DNA of 64,000 nucleotides from UBA5336 sp039815055 (GTDB lineage: Bacteria > Pseudomonadota > Alphaproteobacteria > Caulobacterales > Hyphomonadaceae). A program made the translations under genes and the position numbers. Positions 24,091 through 32,700 of the stretch are shown in pieces (position 1 is the first letter of the stretch; each line of letters opens with the position of its first letter). The stretch is taken from NCBI GenBank assembly GCA_039815055.1, contig JBCCAA010000006.1:1-64000 (forward strand). The letters are read 5' to 3'. Below the pieces are notes generated by a model. The model was not told where the DNA came from. It made no database searches and saw only the letters and a program-made list of their open reading frames with translations.

Positions 24091-25521
24091 ATGAAAGACT
24101 ATCTCCAATTCTACATTAACGGCGAATGGGTAGACCCCGCCGAGCCGCGCACGCTGGATATTGAAAATCCTGCGACGGAAGAAGCATTTGCGCGCATTTC
24201 CATCGGCTCTTCCACCGACGTGGATGCCGCCGTTGCAGCCGCCAAGGCCGCTTTCCCGGCTTTCGCTGCAACCAGCGTTGAATACCGCGCCGACCTGCTG
24301 GACACGATCGTGGCTGGTTACCGGGCCCGGATGGGCGAGATTGCTGAAGCCATTTCAGACGAAATGGGCGCGCCGATGTGGTTGTCAAAATCTGCGCAAT
24401 CGGGCGCAGGCCTCGGCCACTTTGCCGCCACCGCTCAAATCCTGCGGCAATATCCGTTTGAAGAGCTCAGGGGCACGACCCTGTTGCGCAAAGAGCCCGT
24501 GGGCGTTTGCGGTTTCATCACGCCGTGGAACTGGCCGGCCAATCAGATCGCCTGCAAAGTGGCCCCGGCCATCGCTGCGGGTTGCACCATGGTGCTGAAG
24601 CCGTCCGAAATTGCACCGCTCGACGCGATGATTGTCGCAGAAATAATGCACGAGGCTGGCGTGCCAGCCGGTGTGTTCAACCTGGTCAATGGTGATGGGC
24701 CGGGCGTGGGTTCCAGCCTGTCGTCGCATCCGGATGTGGACATGGTCAGTTTCACAGGCTCGACCCGCGCGGGAGTACTGGTGGCCCAGGCCGCCGCGCC
24801 AACGGTCAAACGCGTGGCCCAGGAACTGGGCGGCAAATCGCCAAACATCGTCCTTCCGGGCGCTGACCTTCAAAAAGCCGTTGGCGGCGGTGTGAGGCAC
24901 ATGATGAACAATACTGGCCAGTCCTGTGACGCGCCGTCGCGCATGTTCATCCCCCGCGACCAACGCGACGAGGCGGTTGCGATCGCCAAGGCAGCCGCCG
25001 AGAATGTGAAAGTGCAGATGCCGCGCGAAGCCGACAAAGGCGCCATCGGCCCAATCTCGAACGCCAACCAGTACAAAAAAGTCCAGTACATGATCCAGAT
25101 TGGGATCGATGAAGGCGCAACGCTGGTCGCAGGCGGCACGGGTCGTCCTGAAGGTCTCAATCGCGGATACTTCGCGCGGCCAACGGTGTTTGCCGACGTG
25201 ACCAATGACATGACCATCGCCCGAGAAGAAATTTTCGGTCCGGTGCTGACCATGATCAACTATGACAGCGTCGAAGAAGCCATCGAGATGGCGAATGACA
25301 CTGTCTATGGCTTGGCCGGTTATGTTCAGGGCCCCGCCGAAGATGCAGCCGAGGTGGCCACCAAGATCCGCGCTGGTCAGGTCGCGCTCAACGGCGGCGG
25401 GTTTGATATCACGGCGCCATTCGGAGGCTACAAACAGTCCGGCAATGGCCGCGAATGGGGCACGCACGGGCTTGAAGAGTTTCTCGAAGTGAAAGCGGTC
25501 TTGGGCGCGTCTGCCGCATAG
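24091..25521 (+). CDS. NAD(P)-dependent aldehyde dehydrogenase
   Basis: A 476-aa class I/II-type aldehyde dehydrogenase. It oxidises aldehydes to acids, in the cytoplasm. The Rossmann motif TGSTRAGV follows ITPWNWPANQI and KPSEIAPLDA. The catalytic Glu is in QELGGKSPN and the nucleophilic Cys in NNTGQSCDAPSR. The C-terminal PFGGYKQSGNGREWG is the cofactor/tetramer signature. The substrate is not inferable. A strong GGGAGG site precedes the ATG, a TetR-like operator lies at 24034-24054 and a terminator follows at 25546. It is monocistronic. Confidence 0.93.
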   Translation: MKDYLQFYINGEWVDPAEPRTLDIENPATEEAFARISIGSSTDVDAAVAAAKAAFPAFAATSVEYRADLLDTIVAGYRARMGEIAEAISDEMGAPMWLSKSAQSGAGLGHFAATAQILRQYPFEELRGTTLLRKEPVGVCGFITPWNWPANQIACKVAPAIAAGCTMVLKPSEIAPLDAMIVAEIMHEAGVPAGVFNLVNGDGPGVGSSLSSHPDVDMVSFTGSTRAGVLVAQAAAPTVKRVAQELGGKSPNIVLPGADLQKAVGGGVRHMMNNTGQSCDAPSRMFIPRDQRDEAVAIAKAAAENVKVQMPREADKGAIGPISNANQYKKVQYMIQIGIDEGATLVAGGTGRPEGLNRGYFARPTVFADVTNDMTIAREEIFGPVLTMINYDSVEEAIEMANDTVYGLAGYVQGPAEDAAEVATKIRAGQVALNGGGFDITAPFGGYKQSGNGREWGTHGLEEFLEVKAVLGASAA

Positions 25522-25545
25522 AACGCTCCAAAACGCCAAAACCAG

Positions 25546-25576
25546 CGCCCCGGAGCTCCCCGCTTCGGGGCGTTTT
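25546..25576 (+). terminator. Rho-independent terminator of the aldehyde dehydrogenase gene
   Basis: CGCCCCG (25546-25552) pairs with CGGGGCG (25566-25572) and is followed by TTTT. An alternative inner stem CCCCG-CTT-CGGGG is also possible. It sits 24 bases after the stop codon. Confidence 0.75.
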
Positions 25577-25577
25577 A

Positions 25578-26105
25578 CTATCGGCTGAACGCGAAGCTGT
25601 TGCGCTGAAACGGCCGCTCGGCACTTTGAGTCTTCACCTGTTTGGTCATCACGATGCCATTGGCCGACAGGATCAATGATTCTGTGATGTCGGCTGGCTC
25701 ATCATTGTCTTCGCCGGTGTATTCCATGATCAGGATGACCTCGCCCTCATCACCATTGATGCGTGAGGTGACCGGCTTGTCGTCAATCATCTGGCCGTCG
25801 CCAGAAATCGTCCAGGTCCCGGAATTGTTAGCCTGGGGCTCTCCCGGATAGCCGAAGGCATAATTGACTGTTCGTCCATCGACTGGACCAACTGACAGCG
25901 TTGCGGGAATTGCGACGGTCTCTCCGGATGAATAGTCGAGATAGGTGAGTTCACCCGTCCATTCATCGCCGAGAACGAGGTCGAAATCAGACGGTGACAC
26001 CATCGGCGCCGGCATCGACAGGCCCTGCGGCACGGGCGGGATCGGCTCTGCTATCTGGCATGCCGCAAGAGCCGCTGCCGCGATCATGAAAAACGAGTTG
26101 CGCAT
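25578..26105 (-). CDS. Lipoprotein of unknown function
   Basis: A 175-aa protein with a lipobox (AAALAAC), so it is probably a membrane-anchored lipoprotein. The mature part is beta-rich (TGELTYLDYSSGETVAIPATLSVG; GTWTISGDGQMIDDK). I recognise no family. The frame extends to 26159, but the ATG at 26103-26105 has GGAG 6 bases upstream and gives the signal peptide. It is downstream of hisE by about 50 bases and converges on the aldehyde dehydrogenase terminator. Confidence 0.75.
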   Translation of the reverse strand: MRNSFFMIAAAALAACQIAEPIPPVPQGLSMPAPMVSPSDFDLVLGDEWTGELTYLDYSSGETVAIPATLSVGPVDGRTVNYAFGYPGEPQANNSGTWTISGDGQMIDDKPVTSRINGDEGEVILIMEYTGEDNDEPADITESLILSANGIVMTKQVKTQSAERPFQRNSFAFSR

Positions 26106-26155
26106 AGTGATCTCCGAGGTTGAGTGACCATACGTCAGAGTCGCCCCAAGTCCAT

Positions 26156-26512
26156 TCACTTGCGCGCTGCTTTTTCCTCAATCCCGCTGATACCCTGCCG
26201 CGCGACAAGGGCCGCCCCCACATCGTCCAGGGCTATGCCGCGTGCGCGAAGCGCCACGACCAGGTGATACAATACGTCCGCAGCCTCGCTCGCGACCGCG
26301 TCATCGCCCTCACTGACCAACGCCAAAGCCAGTTCAACCGCCTCTTCACCAAGCTTTTTCGCGCACTTTGCCGAGCCTTTCGCCAACAGTTTGGCGGTGT
26401 AGGAGCTTTCAGTATCGCCGTCTGCCCGCGCATCCACGGTCTGCGCCAGGTGATCCAGGGCCTGAAACAGGTCTGCGGGTGACCCCAGCGGTGTTCCGTT
26501 CGCATCAGACAT
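26156..26512 (-). CDS. hisE: Phosphoribosyl-ATP pyrophosphatase
   Basis: HisE hydrolyses phosphoribosyl-ATP to phosphoribosyl-AMP, the second step of histidine synthesis. The 118-aa protein is all-helical, with the metal-binding motif KKLGEEAVELALA and the second acidic motif SEAADVLYHLVVAL. The start at 26510-26512 has GAGGAG 7 bases upstream; the frame reaches further upstream without homology. It overlaps the end of hisF by 8 bases and is translationally coupled to it. Confidence 0.95.
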   Translation of the reverse strand: MSDANGTPLGSPADLFQALDHLAQTVDARADGDTESSYTAKLLAKGSAKCAKKLGEEAVELALALVSEGDDAVASEAADVLYHLVVALRARGIALDDVGAALVARQGISGIEEKAARK

Positions 26513-27281
26513 CTTGCATCTCCTCAAAAGGCCGCACAGGCGCGCCAGCCGCAGCCAGCGCAGCGCGCGATTGCGCGATCGACACCTCCCCGAAATGAAA
26601 GATCGACGCCGCGAGCACGGCATTCGCGGCGCCCTCAATCACCGCGGGGGCAAAATCTTCTGCAGACCCGGCCCCACCAGACGCAATCACCGGAATATTG
26701 ACCACAGATGTGATGGCCTTCAACATTTCGATATCGAACCCGGACTTGGTGCCATCCTTGTCCATGCTTGTGAGCAGGATCTCGCCCGCGCCCCGCGATT
26801 CGGCCTCTTTGGCATAGGCCACCGCATCAACATCAGCTGCTTTACGGCCACCGTGGGTATAGACGCCATATCCGCCATGCTCAGCGCGGGCGTCGATTGC
26901 AACAACCACACATTGGCGACCCACTTGGGCCGCGCAGCGAGAAATCACCTCTGGATCGGCCACAGCAGCAGAATTGATCGCGACCTTGTCGGCGCCCGCG
27001 CGTAACAGGGTCACCATGTCATTTGGGTTTCGCACGCCGCCGCCCACGGTCAGCGGCATGAAACACTGCTCAGCCGTGGCGGTTACGATATCCAGGATTG
27101 TGCCCCGGTCTTCATGGCTCGCAGTGATATCAAGAAAGCACAGCTCATCTGCGCCAGCCGCGTCATAGGCCTTAGCCAACGCCACGGGATCGCCAGCATC
27201 GCGCAGATCGACAAAATTGACGCCCTTCACGGTGCGTCCGTCTTTCACATCGAGACACGGAATGATGCGGGTCTTCAGCAT
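26505..27281 (-). CDS. hisF: Imidazole glycerol phosphate synthase subunit HisF
   Basis: HisF is the cyclase subunit that uses ammonia from HisH to form IGP and AICAR. The 258-aa TIM barrel has catalytic Asp11 in IIPCLDVKDGRTVKGVNF, VGGGVRN, and the second Asp in VVAIDARAEHG, with phosphate-binding SGGAG near the end. It heads a hisF-hisE pair. hisH and hisA are not in the window. Confidence 0.97.
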   Translation of the reverse strand: MLKTRIIPCLDVKDGRTVKGVNFVDLRDAGDPVALAKAYDAAGADELCFLDITASHEDRGTILDIVTATAEQCFMPLTVGGGVRNPNDMVTLLRAGADKVAINSAAVADPEVISRCAAQVGRQCVVVAIDARAEHGGYGVYTHGGRKAADVDAVAYAKEAESRGAGEILLTSMDKDGTKSGFDIEMLKAITSVVNIPVIASGGAGSAEDFAPAVIEGAANAVLAASIFHFGEVSIAQSRAALAAAGAPVRPFEEMQDV

Positions 27282-27311
27282 GGGGCGAGAAAGTCTGGCG
27301 AGGCGGTCAAG

Positions 27312-27776
27312 TCAAGCCTTGTGATAGGGCGTGCCTGCCAGAAGCGTCGCTGAGCGATAGATCTGTTCGGTCAGCATCACCCGCACCAGCTTGTGTGGCC
27401 AGGTTTGCGGGCCGAATGCGATCAAGCGGTCTGCGGCGCTTCGCACAGCTGCGCCATGGCCTTCGGCCCCGCCAATGAGAAAGGCAAGATCGGCTGTGCC
27501 GCGATCGCGCAAATCTCCAACCCAGTCACCCCAGTCCTGCGAGGATTGAGCCTTGCCGCGTTCATCCAGCGCCGCAATCACTGCGCCATGGGGCACGCGC
27601 GCAAGAATCCGCAGGGCTTCATCGTCCCGGCTGTTAGCGGATGGCAGTTCGTGCTCGGTCAGGCTTCGCAGGCCAATCTGCCGGCCCGTTTTCTGGAAAC
27701 GATCCATGTAATCATCCACAAGCTCACGCTCTGGCCCGCGCTTAAGCGCGCCAATGGCAATGATATGGATGTGCAT
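27312..27776 (-). CDS. rlmH: 23S rRNA (pseudouridine1915-N3)-methyltransferase
   Basis: RlmH (SPOUT family) methylates pseudouridine 1915 of 23S rRNA. The 154-aa protein has LDERGKAQSSQDWGDWV, AFLIGGAEGHG (SAM-binding trefoil knot) and the C-terminal HKLVRVMLTEQIYRSATLLAGTPYHKA, the family hallmark. It follows rsfS by 8 bases, the normal alphaproteobacterial order. Confidence 0.96.
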   Translation of the reverse strand: MHIHIIAIGALKRGPERELVDDYMDRFQKTGRQIGLRSLTEHELPSANSRDDEALRILARVPHGAVIAALDERGKAQSSQDWGDWVGDLRDRGTADLAFLIGGAEGHGAAVRSAADRLIAFGPQTWPHKLVRVMLTEQIYRSATLLAGTPYHKA

Positions 27777-27784
27777 TCAGGTCG

Positions 27785-28123
27785 CTATTGGACGCGCGAC
27801 GGGCCGCCACCCGACATCCAGATGCGCTCAAGATCATAGAACTCGCGCACTTCCGGGCGGAACAGGTGAACAATCAGGTCACCAGTATCGATCAACACCC
27901 AATCGGCGTTCGGCAGGCCTTCGATGCGGGCGCGCTTGCCGCCGCGATCCTTGAGCGTGCGCTGGATATGGTCCGCCAGCGCCGCCACGTGACGACCTGA
28001 TCGGCCGGAGGCGATGATCATTTGATCGGCGAGTGTGGATTTCCCTTCAAGGTCGAGCACCAGAATGTCTTCGGCCTTGTCGTCTTCAAGGCTGGCAATC
28101 ACCGACTCGGTCAGGGACTTCAC
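27785..28123 (-). CDS. rsfS: Ribosomal silencing factor RsfS
   Basis: RsfS binds L14 and blocks subunit joining when nutrients are short. The 112-aa protein has LEGKSTLADQMIIASGRSGRHVAALADHI and ADWVLIDTGDLIVHLF, matching the family closely. The annotated start is GTG at 28121-28123 but has no Shine-Dalgarno. In the same frame a CTG about 50 bases upstream is preceded by AAAGGA at good spacing, so the true N-terminus may be longer. A CtrA-type box lies upstream at 28240. Confidence 0.93.
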   Translation of the reverse strand: MKSLTESVIASLEDDKAEDILVLDLEGKSTLADQMIIASGRSGRHVAALADHIQRTLKDRGGKRARIEGLPNADWVLIDTGDLIVHLFRPEVREFYDLERIWMSGGGPSRVQ

Positions 28124-28239
28124 ATTGAGTTCGGCAGGCGTTGAGCCAGCGTCGGTCGTAGAGATGGCAGACAGGGATCAATCCTTTCCTGTGATTCCAT
28201 AACCGGTGCATATCATGCGTCGCACCTTGGCTCCACCCG

Positions 28240-28254
28240 TTAACCCGGATTTAA
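28240..28254 (-). promoter_or_regulatory. CtrA-type box (TTAA-N7-TTAAC) upstream of rsfS
   Basis: On the minus strand TTAA-ATCCGGG-TTAAC is a perfect match to the CtrA consensus with its 3' C. It overlaps the nadD stop codon and lies about 120 bases before the rsfS GTG, or about 65-70 bases before the possible CTG start. Binding is inferred. Confidence 0.5.
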
Positions 28255-28899
28255 GCTGCGGGGGCGGCGAAACGGATTTCTCGCCCGCGCCGCCGCACGC
28301 AGCGCCGTAGAAGAAGCGGTGTTTAATGGAGCGGTCAAAACGGTCCAGGCGGGCGCACCACGGCCTGGTAAACTGGCCGCCGACGGCTCGTCGACCCGAT
28401 AGCGCGCAAACCGGCGTGCAAATTTCGACAGGCCGGCCTTCGGGTTTGCGCCAGGCCTTGCCACCGCGGCGACCGGAAGCGATGCGGCAATGCCTTCCCA
28501 GTCGCCCCAGCGATGAAAGCCCGCAAGATTATCAGCGCCCATGATCCACACGAATCGAGCTTGCGCCAGGACGGGCGCAAGCCCTTCCAACAGATCACTG
28601 GTGTACGAAATGCCCAATTGGGCCTCCAGATCGCTGACCCTCATCCGCGGATGATCAGCGAGTCGCGCAGCGGACGCATAGCGCGCCGCATAGACACCAT
28701 GAGTCTCTTTGAGCGGATTTCCCCGCGCCACCATCCACCAGATATAGTCGAGCTGCAGCCGTTTCAGAGCTGTTTCCGCAACGTGTCGATGTCCGGCATG
28801 GGCCGGATTGAACGATCCGCCGAACAAGCCAACGCGTAGGCCGCGATAAGGGCCGGGAAGGTGTAGCCGGCCGCCACGGGCCGCTGCCGATCTGCTCAA
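28240..28899 (-). CDS. nadD: Nicotinate-nucleotide adenylyltransferase
   Basis: NadD adenylates nicotinate mononucleotide in NAD synthesis. The 219-aa protein has the nucleotidyltransferase motif GLFGGSFNPAHAGHRHVAE and IMGADNLAGFHRW. The C-terminal segment, normally ISSTxIR, reads NTASSTALRAAARA here. The start is TTG (28897-28899) and overlaps the proA stop as TTGA. The order proA-nadD-rsfS-rlmH is classic for alphaproteobacteria. Confidence 0.95.
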   Translation of the reverse strand: MSRSAAARGGRLHLPGPYRGLRVGLFGGSFNPAHAGHRHVAETALKRLQLDYIWWMVARGNPLKETHGVYAARYASAARLADHPRMRVSDLEAQLGISYTSDLLEGLAPVLAQARFVWIMGADNLAGFHRWGDWEGIAASLPVAAVARPGANPKAGLSKFARRFARYRVDEPSAASLPGRGAPAWTVLTAPLNTASSTALRAAARARNPFRRPRSLNPG

Positions 28900-30182
28900 G
28901 GCCGGGTCTGCCCCGTGCCGCGCACCACGTACTTGAAGATTGTCAACTGGTCCGCGCCAACAGGTCCGCGCGCATGGATACGCCCGGTCGCGATTCCAAT
29001 CTCTCCACCCATGCCGAACTCGCCGCCATCGGCAAACTGGGTGGAAGCGTTATGCATCACGATGGAGGCATCAACCTCGCGAAGGAACCGCTCGGCAGTC
29101 GCGTTATCTTCTGTGACAATCATTTCTGTATGACCGGAACTGTAGTCACCAATGTGCGCAATCGCTCCGTCTACCCCATCGACCACGCGCACACTGAGGA
29201 TCGGTTCGAGATATTCGGTTAGCCAATCGGCGTCCGTCGCCTCCTTCATTTCTGAAACCAGCTCTCGGGCCGCTTCATCTCCGCGCAGCTCACAGCCCAC
29301 GGCCAGCAAAGGTTCCGCGATCTTGGGCAGCAGGTCGGCGGCCACAGTGCGGTCCACCAGCAGCGTTTCCAGTGCTCCGCAAATACCCGTTCGGCGCATC
29401 TTGGCATTTAGAACCAGGTCAACCGCTTTCTCCGGGTCAGCTGCCTTGTCGATATAACCATGGCAAAGGCCTTCCAGATGACCAATCACCGGCACCCGGG
29501 CCTCATCCTGGACCCGGGCAACCAAACCCTTGCCTCCGCGCGGCACAACCACGTCCACGCAGCCGCCAAGACCGGTCAGGATATGACCAACAGCGGCCCG
29601 GTTTCGAGTCGATACCAATTGAACGGCGTCTTCAGGCAATCCGGCCTTGGACAAACCCCGGCGCATGGCGTTCGCCAACTCGGTCGACGCATTCAGGCTT
29701 TCTGAGCCGCAGCGCAGGATTGCCGAGTTTCCCGAACGTACGCACAGCGCGCCCGCATCCGCAGTCACATTAGGGCGGCTCTCATAGATAATCCCGATGA
29801 CACCCAGCGGACAAGCGACCCTGGCGATGTCGAGCCCATTGGGCCGCGTCCACCGCGCCAGCTCCCGGCCGACCGGGTCAGGCAAGTCAGCCACGTCGCG
29901 AACGCCATCTGCAATGCTCGCAATCCGGGCGTCATCCAGCGCAAGTCGATCCATCAGGGCCGCGCTGAGTTGTTTTTGACGTCCGAAGTCGAGATCCTCA
30001 GCATTGGCCTCGAGAATGGACGAGGTGGTCGCTTCGATCTCATCGGCGATGGCCTTTAGCGCGGCTGTACGCTGGCCTGGCGAAAGACGCGCCATCGCAG
30101 CAGACGCAGCGCGCGCGCGCTGGCCCATATCGAGCATGGATTCGGCGAGAGCGCCGTCGGCAATCGGAGCTTGAATGTTCAT
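28896..30182 (-). CDS. proA: Gamma-glutamyl phosphate reductase
   Basis: ProA reduces glutamyl-5-phosphate to the semialdehyde in proline synthesis. The 428-aa protein is an aldehyde-dehydrogenase-fold enzyme with CPLGVIGIIYESRPNVTADAGALC, VVPRGGKGLV, and the active-site Cys in RTGICGALETLLV. The start at 30180-30182 is preferred over an upstream ATG because GAGGGG lies close before it. proB is not adjacent. Confidence 0.96.
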   Translation of the reverse strand: MNIQAPIADGALAESMLDMGQRARAASAAMARLSPGQRTAALKAIADEIEATTSSILEANAEDLDFGRQKQLSAALMDRLALDDARIASIADGVRDVADLPDPVGRELARWTRPNGLDIARVACPLGVIGIIYESRPNVTADAGALCVRSGNSAILRCGSESLNASTELANAMRRGLSKAGLPEDAVQLVSTRNRAAVGHILTGLGGCVDVVVPRGGKGLVARVQDEARVPVIGHLEGLCHGYIDKAADPEKAVDLVLNAKMRRTGICGALETLLVDRTVAADLLPKIAEPLLAVGCELRGDEAARELVSEMKEATDADWLTEYLEPILSVRVVDGVDGAIAHIGDYSSGHTEMIVTEDNATAERFLREVDASIVMHNASTQFADGGEFGMGGEIGIATGRIHARGPVGADQLTIFKYVVRGTGQTRP

Positions 30183-30267
30183 GCCCCTCTGGTGCCGCAA
30201 ATGCGCGCCACTCGCAAGATTTACCCCTGAAAGGCATGGTTAAGATGCAAGCGTTAGCTTCAAGCTC

Positions 30268-31164
30268 ATGCCCATTCTCGCTGCCTTTCTGGACCATGCC
30301 CGCCACCAGCGTCGGCTCGCCGACAATACGATTGAAGCCTACCAGTCGGATTTAGCGGGCTTTCTGGGGTTCCTCACCCACCATCTTGGAGAAGACCCCG
30401 GTCCCCAGGCGCTTTCGAACCTGTCTGCACGAGATGTGCGCGCCTTTCTGGCCCGCCGGAGACGCGACGGCGCAAGCGATGCGACAATTGCCAGGGCGCT
30501 GTCGGCGATCAAGGCGTTGTATCGTTGGCTGGAGCGCGAACATGGCCTGAAGACTGCGGAAATCGCCTATCTTGAAGGCCCCAAACGGCCGAGACGCTTG
30601 CCGCGGCCGGTCTCTGCCCCTGCAGCCATGGATATGATTGCCGAGGCCGAAGCCCTCGGAAGCGAGCCCTGGGTCGGCGCCCGCGATGCAGCGGTTCTGA
30701 CACTGCTTTACGGCGCAGGCCTGCGCATTTCAGAGGCACTCTCGCTGACGGGCGCGGATTTGCCAGCGCCGGAAACCCTGCGCATCACGGGCAAGGGCGG
30801 CAAGGTTCGGTTGGTGCCAATGCTGCCCGTCGTGCGCAAAGCCGTGGACGATTACGCAGCGATGGCGCCGTTCATCCTGGGCAAAGCAGACCCGCTGTTT
30901 CGGGGCGTGCGCGGGGGGCCCCTGAATCCACGACTCGTTCAAGGACTCGTCCAACATCTTCGCAGCGCCCTCGGCTTGCCGGACTCGGCCACACCCCATG
31001 CCCTTCGACATGCCTTTGCGACACATCTTCTTGCGGGCGGTGCAGACCTTCGCTCCATCCAGACCCTACTTGGCCACGCCAGCCTTTCCACGACCCAGGT
31101 CTACACGGGCGTTGATGCCGCACGGCTGGAACACGTGCTCCGCGAAGCGCATCCGCGCGCCTAG
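30268..31164 (+). CDS. xerC: Tyrosine recombinase XerC
   Basis: XerC/XerD resolve chromosome dimers at dif. The 298-aa protein has the SAM-like N-terminal domain and the catalytic set: Arg in GAGLRISEALSL, Lys in GKGGKVRLVP, His-x-x-Arg in HALRHAFATH, His in LLGHASLSTTQVY and the nucleophile Tyr in TQVYTGVD. The core-gene neighbourhood (proA, xth) and the family signature argue for the housekeeping recombinase rather than a phage integrase. XerC rather than XerD is my best call from the overall sequence. Confidence 0.9.
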   Translation: MPILAAFLDHARHQRRLADNTIEAYQSDLAGFLGFLTHHLGEDPGPQALSNLSARDVRAFLARRRRDGASDATIARALSAIKALYRWLEREHGLKTAEIAYLEGPKRPRRLPRPVSAPAAMDMIAEAEALGSEPWVGARDAAVLTLLYGAGLRISEALSLTGADLPAPETLRITGKGGKVRLVPMLPVVRKAVDDYAAMAPFILGKADPLFRGVRGGPLNPRLVQGLVQHLRSALGLPDSATPHALRHAFATHLLAGGADLRSIQTLLGHASLSTTQVYTGVDAARLEHVLREAHPRA

Positions 31165-31196
31165 CCAAATCAGCCTGCCTGTGCCAGTTCCTCGCG

Positions 31197-32009
31197 ATGA
31201 CCGCTCTCAAGATCGTTTCGTGGAACATCAATTCGGTGCGGTTGCGCGCCCCGAACATTGCAGCTTTTGTTGAGGAACAGGCTCCAGACGTTGTGTGCCT
31301 GCAGGAAACAAAGTGCCGCGATGGCGAGTTTCCCGAGAAGGCCTTTTCAGACATGGGCCTGCCCCATCTCGCTCTGCTGGGTCAGGGCGGCGGCCATCAC
31401 GGCGTCGCCATTGCATCGAAACATCCCATAGACGCAATTCAGTCGCCTGACCTATGCCGCGAGGGCCATGCCCGGGTAAATGGTGCTCGGGTGAAAGGCG
31501 TGGATATTCACAACATCTACCTGCCGGCCGGCGGAGACGTGCCCAACCGTGAAACCAATGACAAGTTCGATCATAAGCTCGATTTTCTGGCGCGCATGAA
31601 GGTTGACTACGCCAGGCCTGAGTTTGCGAAACGCCCACTGATCGTCGTCGGCGACCTGAATGTCGCGCCTCACGAACACGATGTCTGGTCACACAAACAG
31701 CTTTTGAAGATCGTTTCCCATACGCCTGTCGAAACCGACGCCCTGGAAGCTGTTCGTGTTTCAGGGGGCTTCACTGACATCGCCCGTGAAGCCGTGGAAG
31801 ACTCGCAAAAGCTCTACACCTGGTGGAGTTACCGCGCGAAAAGCTGGGCGGCGTCCAATCGCGGGCGGCGGCTTGATCACATCTGGGCAAACGCCAAGGC
31901 TCGCCCGCTGACGGACCCGGCAGACTACAAGATCCATCTGGCGTGGCGCGGCGGATGGAAGCCGTCAGACCACGCACCGATCAGCACGATCGTGAACGCA
32001 AGCGGTTAA
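31197..32009 (+). CDS. xth: Exodeoxyribonuclease III (AP endonuclease)
   Basis: Xth cleaves DNA at abasic sites and removes 3' blocks. The 270-aa protein shows the family motifs: SWNINSVRLR (Asn), CLQETKC (metal Glu), NIYLPAGGDVPN, VGDLNVAPHEHD and the C-terminal SDHAPI with the catalytic His. The ATG is 33 bases after xerC, so the two may be co-transcribed. The last 4 bases overlap the end of the convergent pth gene. Confidence 0.96.
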   Translation: MTALKIVSWNINSVRLRAPNIAAFVEEQAPDVVCLQETKCRDGEFPEKAFSDMGLPHLALLGQGGGHHGVAIASKHPIDAIQSPDLCREGHARVNGARVKGVDIHNIYLPAGGDVPNRETNDKFDHKLDFLARMKVDYARPEFAKRPLIVVGDLNVAPHEHDVWSHKQLLKIVSHTPVETDALEAVRVSGGFTDIAREAVEDSQKLYTWWSYRAKSWAASNRGRRLDHIWANAKARPLTDPADYKIHLAWRGGWKPSDHAPISTIVNASG

Positions 32010-32689
32010 CCCTCCGGCCCGGACTTTCGCGGATCGGACTTAGGCGCGGGCGCCAGTCTCAACACATCGGTCTGGAAACGCTCATCGTCACCGTCCACCA
32101 GATAGCTCACCGATCGTGAGATCGCGTCTAAAAGCGCGTCGCGCCATGTGGTTTCGCTACTCGGAAAGTCAGACAGCACATAGGGCATGACCCGCGACCT
32201 GTCCCCCGGATGGCCAATACCCATCCGCACCCGGCGAACATCTGCGCCAACATGGGCAATAATCGAGCGCATGCCATTATTGCCTGAATGCCCGCCGCCC
32301 TGCTTTGTGCGGATACGCCCGGGCGCGAGGTCTATCTCATCGTGGAAAACCGTGACGTCTTCGGCGGATAGCTTGAAGAACCGAAGTGCTTCCGAAAGAG
32401 ACCTGCCGGTCTCGTTATAGAAAGTCTGTGGTTTTAACAGCAGCACTTTCACGTCGCTGATGCGGCCTTCGCTCACCTCGCCCTGAAACTTGGATCGCCA
32501 CGGCCCAAATCCGTGGGTGTCGGCAATCCTATCCAGCGCCATGAAGCCCAGATTGTGCCGATTGTCGGCATATTTCGCACCAGGATTACCCTGGCCGATA
32601 AAAATCTGCACGGGTGCCTCCGCGGAAAGCGAACTGCCCTGCCCACCAAATACGGCAGACAGGGCAGCAATCAATCGGTCAAGGACCAT
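32006..32689 (-). CDS. pth: Peptidyl-tRNA hydrolase
   Basis: Pth recycles peptidyl-tRNA by cleaving the ester bond. The 227-aa protein contains IGQGNPGAKYADNRHNLGF (catalytic His) and FHDEIDLAPGRIRTKQGGGHSGNNGMRSI. About 27 residues precede the normal start of the fold and lengthen the family's usual 190-200 aa. The C-terminus also ends in a charged tail. Its ATG lies 11 bases after the rplY stop, the usual rplY-pth operon. Confidence 0.95.
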   Translation of the reverse strand: MVLDRLIAALSAVFGGQGSSLSAEAPVQIFIGQGNPGAKYADNRHNLGFMALDRIADTHGFGPWRSKFQGEVSEGRISDVKVLLLKPQTFYNETGRSLSEALRFFKLSAEDVTVFHDEIDLAPGRIRTKQGGGHSGNNGMRSIIAHVGADVRRVRMGIGHPGDRSRVMPYVLSDFPSSETTWRDALLDAISRSVSYLVDGDDERFQTDVLRLAPAPKSDPRKSGPEG

Positions 32690-32700
32690 TGGTCTGCGGC

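Noticed and set aside
24385..25539. 384-codon open frame on the minus strand
   Set aside because: Antisense to the aldehyde dehydrogenase throughout, no motif, typical shadow of a G+C-rich gene.
30268..31164. Tyrosine recombinase as the integrase of a mobile element
   Set aside because: Flanking genes are housekeeping, no attachment repeat or tRNA is seen, and its motifs fit XerC.
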